A stretch of DNA of 60,000 bases from Hydractinia symbiolongicarpus (taxonomy: Eukaryota > Cnidaria > Hydrozoa > Anthoathecata > Hydractiniidae), in the NCBI RefSeq assembly GCF_029227915.1, contig NC_079889.1, forward strand, positions 3,722,001 through 3,782,000, read 5' to 3'. Shown here piece after piece: positions 35,248-47,300 of this stretch. The notes beneath the pieces were generated by a model. The model had not been told where the DNA came from. It did no database searches and saw only the letters and a program-made list of their open reading frames with translations. Every line of letters starts with the position of its first letter. The stretch's first letter is position 1. The translations under genes and the position numbers were made by a program.

Positions 35248-38200
35248 TGGTTATATTGGTGTGATTACAACTGTTCAGCAGAAAGTAGTTAATAATTCCG
35301 TTAATAATCAATTAAATTGATGTTAAATTGTAAATGAATAAAATGACCATACGCGTGGAAAAGATTATTGGATAAGAAAAATCTGCCACACACTCTGTCT
35401 TCACCTAGTAACTACTGAGGCATCGCCTAGGACGAATAGGGAGGTTAAGATTTCACAGATTAAAAGTTGTGTAAAAATATTGTTACTGCAACGGGTAAAG
35501 AATGATGCAAATACAATGATCTGTAGCCATCTATTTTGGACAAATACTTTTGCTTCCTATTTCAGTCTTAAACTTTCTATACACCTCTCAGATATAAAGA
35601 GCACACTGTACCTGTCATTTGTAAGATGCTATCTTTGTTAAAAATGTTTATCTTTAATAATCTCGCCCAATTGCATTTCCGCCCTCCACTTAAAGAGAAA
35701 AAAAAGAAATTAAGTACGTACAAACTTATATGTTATGTAACAGTAAAGTATCCTCACAAAATCGTGCAAGCCTTCTTACCAAGAACATCCCTCCTCCCTT
35801 TAATATAAGCCGTGTGATATCCTCATCCCCAGGATTTGTTGCCTATATCATAGCCGCTAGCGCTTACTTGACGGCTACAAGTTACCGCAGACTATATCCA
35901 GCCTTCTCAAAAAAGAAAGCAAAAGTTTTTAAGTTAAAATTGTCTTCGGATAATGTGCTATGTTCTGATACACGTGGCTATCCTGTGTAGGAAAAACACA
36001 GTATATTGGAAACAGATTCCAAGTTTTTAAATTTTAGCTGATAGCTAATAAATGGCAGAATTATTAGAGAAAAACTTGGGTGAAAATGGTGCGAAAACTG
36101 CCACATATTTAAACGGCTATAACTCTTCAGGACTGGGTTGCAATTAAAAGTGTTCCTCGTGTATTATATAAAACGTGATTTGCTCTTATTTACGAAAACA
36201 ATTAAATGCCCCACTAAAACCCATTGTTTCAGCTAATGACTCCTTCACTCAGAGCGGAAACGCAGCTGGTGATAATTCCCGCGCTCTCAACAGCCTAAGT
36301 AAAATAGAAACAAGAATTTAACACAAATATAGCACAAAAAAAAAAACAAGAAAATTATAATACAGACAAATGAAAACAACAAAAGGTCCGACACAATTTT
36401 ATGCACCATGACTGCCTCCCTAAAAATTGTTCTAACCAACATGATATCTCAAAATTCTTAACAAAGTGCAAATGTTCTCGCGGAGGGCTTACAGTATTAC
36501 CTAACCGCGCGAAGATGTGTAGCCTTCATGCTTTTTATTTAGAATCTCTTTCTTGTTTTGTTTTACTGCAAGGGAGGACAGATATCCTTTACATGGACGC
36601 GACAAAAGATTTACCAGGAATGAGATTTCAAATGGTTTTCATATCTTAATTATGTGAACTGCACATGCGCTATAACTTTATACAAAATGGTGATTAACAC
36701 AGCTCGTTCCCTTTGTTCAATGTTTTTTGGTCAAAAAATTACAAAATCTAAGCCAGGGCTCGTACAATCAATACCTCACTTTTACAGGTTTAATTCATCT
36801 ACAATATATAATTTTTAATTTTCTCTTCCCTATTCAATTTCCTTTCAGGGAGGACGCTAATTCTGTTAGAACTAAATCCGTTAAACATAACCTACAACAA
36901 AACAATTAAACATAATTATTTAAAGGTAACTCATGGATCGACTTCTAACGCGATGTCTGATAGCCTTTATTCAATTATTTATCGATTTCATCACCCGAAC
37001 AGAAAGCAGTATCACAAAAAAGTTCGATACGTCTGATGAAGCACTTGTTTCTAAGGTCATCCTTTTGATAACAAAACAATAATATTGTGAAGAGATTGTG
37101 TTCATGGTTTATGTATCAGAAATTATTTTTTGCCTGTATGGTTTTTATTGTTTTTGAATTTGGGGCCATCTACAGTCCACTCTCTAGTTAGCAGATGTCT
37201 TTGTTATATTTAGTATTTAGCACTAGTTAGATATTTCTGCTGTTTAGATAGTCACGTTTGCCTGCACCAAATTGACAGGTACAAAGGTTTTCTAGAAAGC
37301 CTTACCACTCGGTTTTCTAGAAAGCTTTACCTGAAGCTTTTTAAAGCTTTACAACTGACTATGGGTTACCTAGAACCCATAGTCAGTTTATTCAAAAATG
37401 CTCAAAAAGAGGTAAATGTCTTATTTTATTTAAACAACAAAAATATATAATGAAACTTAGGAGTATGAACTAAAAATACCAATATAATTCTTTTATGGTC
37501 ACCAAAAAGCACTAAGGTGGAGGGATGTAAAAAGTAGTAAAGTGCTATGCTGATGCAGCAATTCTTTCCTGTTCGCTAATTAGAAAGTTGTCTGTAAATT
37601 CCAGTGTCTGACCTATTTTGACAAGCATAATTTTATGTTAAACATGCAGACATTGCACCGTTACTGTGGACTTCCAGTTTCCCTGGATTATGCGCCAAAC
37701 CTAGAAGACGAGTTATGTAGAGTCTATTTAACTGATTTCTCTCATAAGAAATGCTTTTATCTATTTTCTAAACAAGCATTTTTGTCAAAATTTATATGAT
37801 GTCAAATTGAGTTTTCAGCGTCTCTGAAAAGGGTTAAATTCTTAAAATCATGAACTAACAAAAAAGTGGAATCTGTTTATGTCAATTTCATCAAATTAGT
37901 CTAGACATATAGCATACCAATTTTTAAGTCATTATTTTAATTTTTACTGCAGTAATAGGACTTTTGATTTACACGAAAAGGCTTTTTACGGTCATCACTG
38001 AAAAAGGCCACGGAAACTAGCCATTCTGCGAAAATTTCTGTTATAAAAAATGTATTCCCATCAATTTTGTGCGTTTTTAAGAAAAAAAAGTCAGTAACAT
38101 TTCAGGAGATGCCTCTTAACCTTGTTGTTTTTATAACACTGTTCTAATAAAAACAGTATATAATGGAAAAAGGATATTTTTTTCCCAAAAATATAACATA

Positions 38201-38568
38201 AAAAATGTAACAACAAGACATTTTATTCTATGGTTTAAATTTCTGAAGTTTTTTGGCGAGTACAAGTTTAAAGACTTGTTACAGCAAAACTGAAACGGTA
38301 ATAAAGTGTAACGCACAAAATTAACATAACACATTTCCTTCTTAGCATAATGAAAAGTTTCGTGTTTATTTTACAGGGATTGTGATAAACTCTAAAATTA
38401 CGCATATTAATCGATCAATATTCGTAATAGCAATAACACTAATCCTTATACATAATATAAGATGCATAATTTCAAATCATCATCTCCGCAACATAAACAT
38501 AAACAATTAGTTAACTGACTTTTACACAAAATACTGTTCTATGTGTAATATAATATATATTTTTTTTC
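35248..38568. other. Interval with no firm gene
   Basis: Open frames at 35626-35808, 35730-35990, 36401-36649 and 36727-36909 are short, unrelated to each other and unrecognised. The only clear structure is the hairpin region at 37280-37390. Confidence 0.45.
37353..37388. repeat. Perfect 15-bp stem hairpin
   Basis: AACTGACTATGGGTT, a 6-base spacer ACCTAG, then AACCCATAGTCAGTT. It is preceded at 37282-37345 by an imperfect direct repeat of GGTTTTCTAGAAAGC. No known family. Confidence 0.8.
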
Positions 38569-38572
38569 TTAA

Positions 38573-39304
38573 CCCTATTCGGTCCGGGGGGGGGGCGGAT
38601 TCCGCCCCACCTGACGGTTTTTTTTTAATAACTCCTGATTGCTTCCTTATATGGCTATGATACTTACTGAGTTTCAACATTTATCTATTAGACACCTGCA
38701 TGCTAAATTTTTAGGTCCCATACCATTCAGAGGCTTTGATATTGGCCATTACTCGAAACTACCCCTAAAATCTCTATGAAATCCTTATAATGGGGAAAAT
38801 ATAATAACTCCTGTTAGGATTATCCTTAGAACTTGAAACTTGCAACACAACTTTGTTTCGTTAAGAAGAATCACTTTGAATAATTTTGACACGTGACTAA
38901 TCCGATTTCCCGATTTTGTCGGATTTTACCCGAAAATCGGGAAAAAACGGATTTTCGGTCAATTTTTGGCAATTTTTTATTCGATCCATGTAAAAATTTC
39001 AGAAACTTCAAAGAGAATGTAAAAATTCGCTCTGGAACAAAAGTAATTATATTTTAAGCAGATAGTGGCATTTTTAGCAATTTTCAAGCTTCTGATGACG
39101 TCACAGAAATGTGCTGACGCAAGCAAAAATTTATTGCCGCCATTTTGTTCCTTTTATTACGTACTATAAGTGTGCCAAGTTTGATTCAATTTGAACAATC
39201 CTATGGAAAGTTATTGAGGGGGGGGGGGGGGGGGGGGGGCGGAATCCGCCCCCCCCCCCCCCCCCCGGTCATAGTATGTTCGAAAAACCGCGGACCGAAT
39301 AGGA
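38573..39304 (+). mobile_element. piggyBac-like MITE, copy 3, with long G and C runs
   Basis: A 732-bp element between TTAA at 38569-38572 and TTAA at 39305-39308, with ends CCCTATTCGGTCCGG and CGGACCGAATAGGA. It is closely similar to copy 2 over most of its length, with a deletion near 38995. Its right subterminal block has a run of more than 20 G, then GGAATCCGCC and more than 15 C (39218-39266), so it can fold on itself. An open frame crossing this block (glycine and proline runs) is an artefact. Confidence 0.92.
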
Positions 39305-39308
39305 TTAA

Positions 39309-41138
39309 AAACAACTTATATATTTCTACTTTTAACAGATTTAAACGAATAGATATTTCTCTAAAACGTGACTGTTATCTTCAAGAAACCAACGCACAAT
39401 GTACCGTCCCTCAAGGGGGCTGGGTACCAAAGGTGTAAAAACACAACAAAGGAGAGCGCACACCAATACCCATGTTTTTTGGTCACAAGCTTATTTCAAA
39501 CTTTTAAAGCCGAACTTAAATATTCTGTATTGATGCCCTTCGAAACAAGGTTTGCATTCTTACTTCTTTCTTATATTTTACGAAACGAATCTGGACAGAC
39601 ACAAGAAGAGTTCGCAAAATCGACAGTTTATTGCAAAGCGGATTTTTATAATGGTTTTTTAAGGAAAAAGAACGGAATTTATATTCTAACCTAGATGTTC
39701 GGTATATCGGGGGCAGTATCGCGAATTTTATATCAACGATCTTCCTTGTTATATTGGAGTTACTCATATTAATATCATAGAGGTTTTTTGCATTCGTGCG
39801 TACTCAAAAGCGTTTTGTAATGTTCACCAAAACCCCGGTTCAACAGGTTAATATAAAGCCCTGTGTTTTGGTATAGGACACAAAATACACCTTTCTTGAA
39901 TTATTACAAGAACATTGTAGATAAGAACATTTTATTGATGGTCTTTTCTTGTGATACAACGAGAAGAATGAATTTGGAGCAGACTGAGATATTTTAAAGA
40001 TTTTTATACTAAGATTATTCGAATTATTCGTTGTACTCCAGCATCGTAAGTTTATGGCTTCGGCCGCAGGAAGGCGGCTCATTTATGACTAATGTTATCG
40101 CATGCGGTTAAATTTCGTTGTTTCTATTTTTAAAAATTTTAAAAATATCAATAGCTTGTCATTTTTGAAGTAAATTAAATCTGCTTCTGGTAATCTCACA
40201 GGCGACCTTTTGAAAGGTGTCTTTTGGCGGTTCCCCTAGAAAAAATGTCTAAATTTCAAGAATTCTCCTTTACCTGTTTTCTGAAGGAATTCATCTTAGA
40301 ATACCGTGGCAAGTAGTGCTTATGACAAATTTCGGTTTTTATTGCGCATTCTGGCACTTTTTCCAACTAACCGCAAATATAAGTGCATAACAACGCCCAT
40401 AGCAACCATTTTTGCATTTTTAGACGGCTTTCTTTTCCCTCTTTGCAATAGCTAGATGACACTCTAGGGCCTCCTAAGGCATTATATGACAGTTCCGAAT
40501 ATTGAATGTGGTGTTCCACACGCAGTCAGAAAGTTGTCTTAATGATGCACCCTCCGAAGTGAACACGTCAGAGTTTACTCGTTATCAACTGGACTTAAGA
40601 CTTTTCTTTGGTGCTTTTCATGTCGAAATAGTGCTGCTGTACGTCTTTTGTCGATCCACAAGTCAAGAATGTCCATAAAATAATCTTTAAACCAGTTTTT
40701 TACCGTTTAACTTCGGAAAACAAGAGAATAAAGATTTCTGAAGACCAAAACACCCATACTTTACAATTTCTTCTGTCGCTGCTAGTATTAGTACGATCTA
40801 ATGCTGGTACCTCCCGCTTCCCAACTCGAGATTCAGTTTTCCCAATTATTATTTCAGGGTTTCAGTCATATTTGTAGTACTATAACAAATATTTCGTAAT
40901 ATACAGATTTTGAACAGAGTTTGTTATGACTTACATAATTTTTTTAAGGTACTTACAAGAAGAAGTGACCGTGTAATGTTTACATATTAGTCTTTTGCCT
41001 GATAGAATAATCCACGGGGTCGCTGGTCAGACATATCCCGAATATCGTCGTTAGCGTGGTAAAAAATCCACGGATACAACCATCATAAACATTCCCGCGC
41101 TCAAGCTTTTGCTCGAGGTACATACCTTAATTTCTCTT
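39309..41138. other. Interval with no firm gene
   Basis: Open frames at 39368-39694 (plus) and 39516-39767 and 39840-40082 (minus) overlap or are unrecognised. 40995-41080 holds Helitron-like 3' end remnants. Confidence 0.45.
40995..41080. mobile_element. Helitron-like 3' end remnants
   Basis: Two hairpin-like blocks, AATAATCCACGGGGTCGC and GTGGTAAAAAATCCACGG with TCGTCGTTAGC before it, resemble the short-unit 3' ends. No 5' end remains. Confidence 0.4.
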
Positions 41139-41235
41139 ATAAGCGCCGGCCTTTAATTAGCGTCGCCCTGCAATTAGCGCCGCCCTTCAATAAGCGCCTC
41201 CCTTTAATTAGCGCCGCCCTTGAACAGCACCTTAA
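41139..41235 (+). repeat. Tandem 21-bp repeat, AATTAGCGCCGCCCTT type
   Basis: About five units of the form AATTAGCGCCGCCCTTCAA, spaced roughly 21 bases apart, with an eroded sixth near 41265. I recall similar AATAAGCGCC arrays as ends of dispersed elements in other cnidarian genomes. Confidence 0.7.
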
Positions 41236-41519
41236 ATTGAAATTTGAAAAAACACTGCCTTCTAGTTAGCTCCGTCCTGCAATAAGTTCGGCATTAAAAA
41301 TACGGATCTTTTTTAAAAAGACAGTAAAAACATTATTAAACTTTTTTATTCGTATTCTATTCTTCTCTTCTCAACAAAGTCATCTACATTTAACTGAATT
41401 TTTATGGCTTCCAATTCGTCTTAGTCCCCATGTTCGCTGTATTCTCTTTTCCTTTCCACTGTATCCATTATGATTTCATCTTCTCCATTATCATACTGTA
41501 CCACAATGCTGCACTTTCG

Positions 41520-41775
41520 AAAATTCTGCAATATCGAAATATCGACTGATATTTTGAGAAAGTATTACCGAACGTTCAGGAGGAATTTAAGAACAGTTCT
41601 AGATATTGGCGTTTTGAGTTATCGAATGACATTTATACGAAAGTATTAGCAAACGTTTAGGGAGAATTTAAAGCCGTCCGAGTTACTGGTAGTTCAGGTT
41701 ATCGAGGGTCCAAATTATTGTGTGATAGTTTTCAGAAAGTATGATTGAACGTTCAGGGAGCAATTTAAAATTATG
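41520..41775 (+). repeat. Three-unit tandem repeat, period about 80-95 bp
   Basis: GAGAAAGTATTACCGAACGT at 41556 recurs in altered form near 41638 and 41733, each followed by TCAGG or TTAGG and GAATTTAA. The intervening text contains TTATCGA. Non-coding. Confidence 0.65.
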
Positions 41776-42039
41776 TCTCAGTTAAGCAATTTTGATGTCT
41801 GTCTTTACCTTCACCTGATTTTCTTGTACACTCCTGTAGAAATTTCTTCCAATACAATTCCTTCCTCTCAGTAATCCTTTATTGCAAGTTAATTTTTTTA
41901 TCCAGATGTTGGCCCTCTATATTGGTTCGGCCAAGTCGAACTTTGACAGAATCGCTCAACTTCTGGTAAGCTTTTTTACAAAGGAGAATTGTTGAATACG
42001 CAATTGACAATTGAAATTGTGAGTCTGCTAATATACATG

Positions 42040-42883
42040 ATGGTTACGAGAAAATGCTGCGTAAGTGGCGTCCCAAGTTTCAAGAAATAACTACAAAAAC
42101 CTTGAGAAGGGAGGTGAAAAACGAAAAAGGTTTGAAGGAATAGGAAGAAAAATAGCAAACGACAATCTAGGAGTTAAAGCGCTTGAGTGGATTCATGAAC
42201 GAAAGGCTGATACACTGTATTACATATTTAGAATGTCAAAACTATCCACAATGAAAATACGAACAATTCACCTGTAGGAAATAGTTTTGTTGCAAGTCGT
42301 AGACGCCTCAAAAACTTTTTGAAACAAAACAGACTTTCTCTTAACAGACAAACAACAGTATCTTAAAAGAATTCAAGTTCAGCGGTTGATAGTATTTTTA
42401 TATATGATATGTAGAACCGCAGATTAAAAGGCAAAATCAATGCTGTTTGGTCTGATATCATTCCCGGAACGTTTGTTGATTAACACGAAAGAAATATAAA
42501 AAAACTTGTCTTAAAAATAAGACTTTATCACACTGTAAAAGCTTACAGAGAACACCCTCAAGACTTTTATTGACTTCGCTATTACGTAACATGAATGTAG
42601 AGCAATGAATTTGGGGAATTGACTTTGAGATTTGTTCACTGAACTAGAAGAAGTTCTTCATTCAACAGACCTGCGATTTTTTACAATCCTACATCGTATA
42701 GAACATTGGAAAGTCACCAAAGGATATAATGTGGATTCTAATATTGCTCCAGAGGGTTGCGCACCCTACATTCAAGTATTTGACGTTTCCGGGGAGAAAG
42801 ATTTAATGCTCCTAAATGAGATATATGCTTCAGCTTTAAAATCTACCAATGTGCCAAAGCTGAGAATAAGAAGGTCGCTCTGA
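42040..42883 (+). pseudogene. Decayed pogo/Tigger-like DDE transposase
   Basis: Broken coding DNA in several frames. 42065-42277 gives KRKRFEGIGRKIANDNLGVKALEWIHERKA, split here as KRKRFEGIGRKIAND and LGVKALEWIHERKA, which matches the helix-turn-helix region of pogo/Tigger transposases with its conserved EWI.E.R core. A second frame at about 42255-42366 reads SFVASRRRLKNFLKQNRL, then SLNRQTTVS before a stop, like the conserved region that follows in that family. 42632-42883 reads IAPEGCAPYIQVFDVSG, corresponding to the family's PGGCTKYIQAPDV block in the catalytic domain. Several stops and frameshifts lie between, so it is dead. Domain order matches one ancient insertion on the plus strand. 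I did not find terminal inverted repeats. The family call comes from remembered motifs, not from a search. Confidence 0.7.
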
Positions 42884-44130
42884 AAAGAAAAGTGTGGGAT
42901 ATGTTTTGAAGACATGAAATAAATTGTTAAAAGATCTTATCGTTGATTCATTCATATTTCAGCTCTGAATTTAGCGTAGTGATAGTCGTTTAGTAAATAA
43001 TTTCGCATGAAACTTCTTAAAAGAACGTATTGTGCCAGCTATCTAAATAGGATTTATAAAATGTATGCCAGCCTCTTGTCTGTTAGAAGTCCATAAAGGC
43101 GATATGTATATCGATATTTGATCCGTTTTTTTAGAAATAAATACTGCAATTACTCTGCAATCTTCGACAAAAATATCCAGACAGGCAGTTATTTCCTTAA
43201 TTCTCAAGTGTAAACAAAAATGCATAAAACGTCAATGCGCTGCAGCCAACAAGCTGCAATTCGCTACTTTTTGCACAAGGTAGGCCAGACAGATAGCGTT
43301 TAAAATATGCGCGACCGCACACCGAAGTAAACCACATCGGGTTGACTTAAACCCCGGATTTCGTTGAAAATGGCTATACTAAGTTTGGAGCTAACCAAAT
43401 AGCCTAAGATCAGATGTCCTAAGTACCCTCTAAACATTGCCAAGTGAAATTTGACAAGTTGTGAATGTAATATAGAAATAGCCTATGTAATTCTTGTGGT
43501 GGCGAACTTGGAGATTCCTGTCTTGTATCAACATATTTTGAACAAGATTGTTGGTCTCTCCTTTACTCTTTTACCGAGGTCTATAGAAACAGAGAACTTC
43601 GAACTTTTAAAAAACCAATTTGCTCTAATAACCATAAGAACAGCAATGAGGAGTTTTATTAAGGTATCACGGTAACCCAGAAATCGCTGTTTCGAGTATT
43701 TTATCACAACGTAGCAACACGGCTACTACTTTGAGCAAAATATGTGTATTAATATAGCAAAGAAGTTGTTGTGTGTTTCTTTGTGAACGGTTGTCACAAC
43801 AAGAAACAGCGTAAGTTCTCTGACAACGAAAACAGCATACGCTTAGGCGAACGAGAAGAAAATGCACTTTGCTTTAATATCTAGCTTTTTTTTCATATAT
43901 GCATAACAAGTTATTCCTTGAAACGCAGATTAAATCTTTAAAATCCATTGCAGTATCAGAAAATACGTATGTATGTTTAACTAAATATTGTCATGAAATA
44001 TTCAGTTACCATTCAAAGATGCAGGTTCGTAATATCATTTTGCAAAAGTATCCTGCACATTTTCTGTCTAATACCTTTACTGTTAATACAATATTGATAT
44101 AAGTTTAGGCAAGCCCTTTCTTTTTTGACT

Positions 44131-44349
44131 TCAATGATTTGAAAATATGCTTTGAACTTCCTCAAAATTCACTCTGCCTTGTAAATTTTTATCCAGTTTG
44201 GAGATGAGATAGTACATATCGTTCTCATCTAGAACAATATCACAAAGTTTTAAAATATTTTTGAATTCGGTAATGGACAGGTAGCCTTGGCTCGTGCGGT
44301 CGTATTGTTTAAACAATCTTCGGATATCCTTCCATTTGGCAGACATTAC
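44131..44349 (-). CDS. EF-hand gene, last coding exon (paired EF-hands)
   Basis: The terminal exon ends in TGA at 44131-44133. It encodes 72 residues forming a paired EF-hand unit: QYDRTSQGYLSITEF (loop near 893-904) and KLDKNLQGRVNFEEV (loop near 929-940). Both loops have acidic or polar ligands at 1, 3 and 5, Gly at 6, a hydrophobic residue at 8 and Glu at 12. These are the most canonical calcium sites in the gene. The acceptor TTTTAG at 44350-44351 joins in phase 0 to the 69-base exon 44759-44827. I saw no clear AATAAA in the next 100 bases. Confidence 0.9.
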   Translation of the reverse strand, partial: VMSAKWKDIRRLFKQYDRTSQGYLSITEFKNILKLCDIVLDENDMYYLISKLDKNLQGRVNFEEVQSIFSNH

Positions 44350-47300
44350 CTAAAATAGATATCGTAGACTAAGTAGATTCTTTTGGACAGAAGTGACAAA
44401 TACGTTTCCGTTTTCTAACTTATTTTTTCTTTAAACCATGCAACACCCTTATGCAATAAAATTAACAAATATATTTCTAATTTACAAATATACAAAATAA
44501 ACTTTATCATTAATCTCACCAGGATTGATAACCATTCGAAATTTTTATAAATCCAATTTAATGTTTGTTTAGTAACAGTTATATAGGCAGAAAAAGACTA
44601 AATAATCCAGTACCAAAAATTTATAGAAATAACTTATACCGCTGTATGTTTTAGTACATATTGACACTTGGTAACTAAATAAGTATGTGCAATTTGAATG
44701 ATGAAAGTCAAATGCTAGTGAAAGCTAGTCAGAGTATACACAATTATTGTCTAATTACCTTCTCTCTTATTTGAGAACTAATCATTGGCAATCCTTTTTC
44801 TGGATTTTCTGATATTGAACTCAATCTCTAAAAGAGATACAAAGTATAACAACAACATTCATTTCCAGAGTAAGTTGAAGAATTAAAAAATTGAAAACGT
44901 TAAGCCTATCAATTTAGAACGTTGGTGGCGTTGTGGTAGAGCGTTCACCTTCAGTGCGGAAGGTGTTTGGTTCAAACCCCAGCTGAGCCATGCCAGAGAC
45001 TATAAAAGTGCCAATGTATCCTTTCTGCTTAACGTTCAGCATGAGCTTAGGATTGATATCTTAGGCCGTTGTCTAGTTGAGCGGCTGTTGTGTTTGCACG
45101 CCCTTCTGCACCTCAAATGGGAGCCTTGAATGCACTAGGACCTCCTTCGCAGGACCCTCATTGAAACAGTTCCATTAGCAACGGAAGAGGCTATCCTGGG
45201 TAAATAATAGTAAAATTAATAATAATAAAAATAATAATAAAGGTAGATAGTGAAAGTTTCAGAATTGTCGTTTCTTTTTTGTGCGTTTGATAATGATAAC
45301 GACGCCATACCGATAAGGACCACTCATAATCCAACGCGTTACTTACCACGTCTAGTTGTGGATGTTTCATGATCTCGCGCATGTTATTTCCTGTTCTGCT
45401 AATTAGCTTATTCGGTTTTAAATGTTTTATAAATTCCTGCCAGCGTATCCTAAAGCAAACAAAGAAATGGAATTAATTTAAGCTTAGCGATTATTGACAC
45501 ATGCGTGCATAAATATCTTAAAAAAGTAATTTGTCACTAATCTCTTTTTTTGAAATAAATCATGTCGTATATCCGATCATTCCGATCATTAGCTTCTTTT
45601 GCAGTGAATTTTAATGACGCGTTTTGTTAATAGCGACAATAACTTTGAAAAATTGACCAGTCAGAAAGAGCCTCAGGAACAGTTTTATATTTTGTGCATC
45701 GTGTTGTGAAAAAAGTGTCGTGGAAGATTTGATGACATTGGCCAAATTACATTCAAATTAACTTCACACTAACTGGACATCCATTATGTGGATAGTCAAT
45801 TGGTTTTCTCTTATTGCTAGTGATTAGAAATTGATTGTTTACGAGTCACTAACATAATAACTTTTTTAAAAAAGATACATCTTTAGTTAATCAGTTAATC
45901 AATGCTCTCCTTTTTTTTTAGAAATGACTTTTGAACGACAAGAACAGTAATTGACGATATGGGTCTTTAATTCGAATGATCCCCCACTCAACCTTTCTCC
46001 AATTCCTAGAAAGATTTTACCCGCCCTGGTAGAGCTTAACGTACTTATTGTCTTTTGAAAACCTTTCAGCTAGTATTTCAACTTCTTTTGACGTTATCTC
46101 GCAACTCACGGTCTGCAAAATATTCTGAAATAGAAGAAAAAAAAATATCAAAATAGTCTACATCATTATTCACGAAGACATGATATAAGCTGTCACATAT
46201 CCTTGATTCTAATTACCTTGAATTCATCCGCTGAAACATATCCTGGTTTATTATGGTCTGTTTCAAAAAACTTTTCCATTAGTTTAGTATAATTTGCTTC
46301 CAGAGACGTTTTAACGTAATTTCTAATTAGATCTCGACTGCTATTCAAATGATTTGATTGCATACGGAAATCAACATCCCCTTTCACTGGTGGACGAGTT
46401 TTAGCATTTGGAAAGGCTGTAAAATAAAACGAGAACAATTATTGACAACATTTTCTGTTGCAAATATATTATGTTAATGATTTCTAAATATTTTAACATA
46501 ATAGTTTTGGATACGTTAGGTTAATTCTTTCTTTGGATTTTTTTGACAAAACCAGGTAATTTCTATATATCTCGACCGCTATTGCTTAAAACAGTAGGTT
46601 TAGTTTTCCACTGATGGGTGGCACTTGGAAAAATCCACGAGTTCCCCCGTCCTTTTTACACTGCATTACGTGCGTCTCGTTTACTTGCGGTAACATTTTG
46701 CATGACAGACAGACGTGTACGGGTATTATAATAGAGATGATTTAAAACACGACAAATTGACTCAGAATCTCGTTTCATATGCCCAATACATCGGGAGAAG
46801 CGAAGTATTAATATGAGTAAAAATAATATACTTATTTTGTTAACAATCGTTTGATATTAATATGCATACCTGCCGATTTTAAGGAATACGCAAAATGGCG
46901 AGCAAAATATGTAAACTCTACTGTTCCTCTTTGGTCTGTAATCAATGTGTCCCACAGCTTTCGTGTTTCAGTTTCTGATAACTTTATTCCGACTCTAAGA
47001 AAATAGTGAAAATAGTGCTAGTAACAAACTGGTTCATAACAGGGAGTTACAGTTCCTGATTTTTTTTTAGTTTCAAAAAAAAAGTTAAGTTACTCGAACC
47101 TTAATTATAGCTTTGCCCTAGGCGTGGGCTAATTCCACATTCAAAAGAAAACTCGTGCACGCTTTTCTGTAAAATGAAAATCATTCTTAGATTCAAATTT
47201 GTATGGAAAAACATATACATATGTGCTGTATAATTCTGGGTACATCTTTTAACTTTTAAAAAAACCATTTAACTCTCGCTGATTACTAGTGATAAAGACC

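Noticed and set aside
35626-36909. Series of small open frames
   Set aside because: Four short, mostly overlapping or adjacent frames with no shared domain and no convincing splice sites linking them.
39145-39438. Open frame with glycine and proline runs
   Set aside because: It is the translation of the G and C homopolymers at the right end of MITE copy 3.
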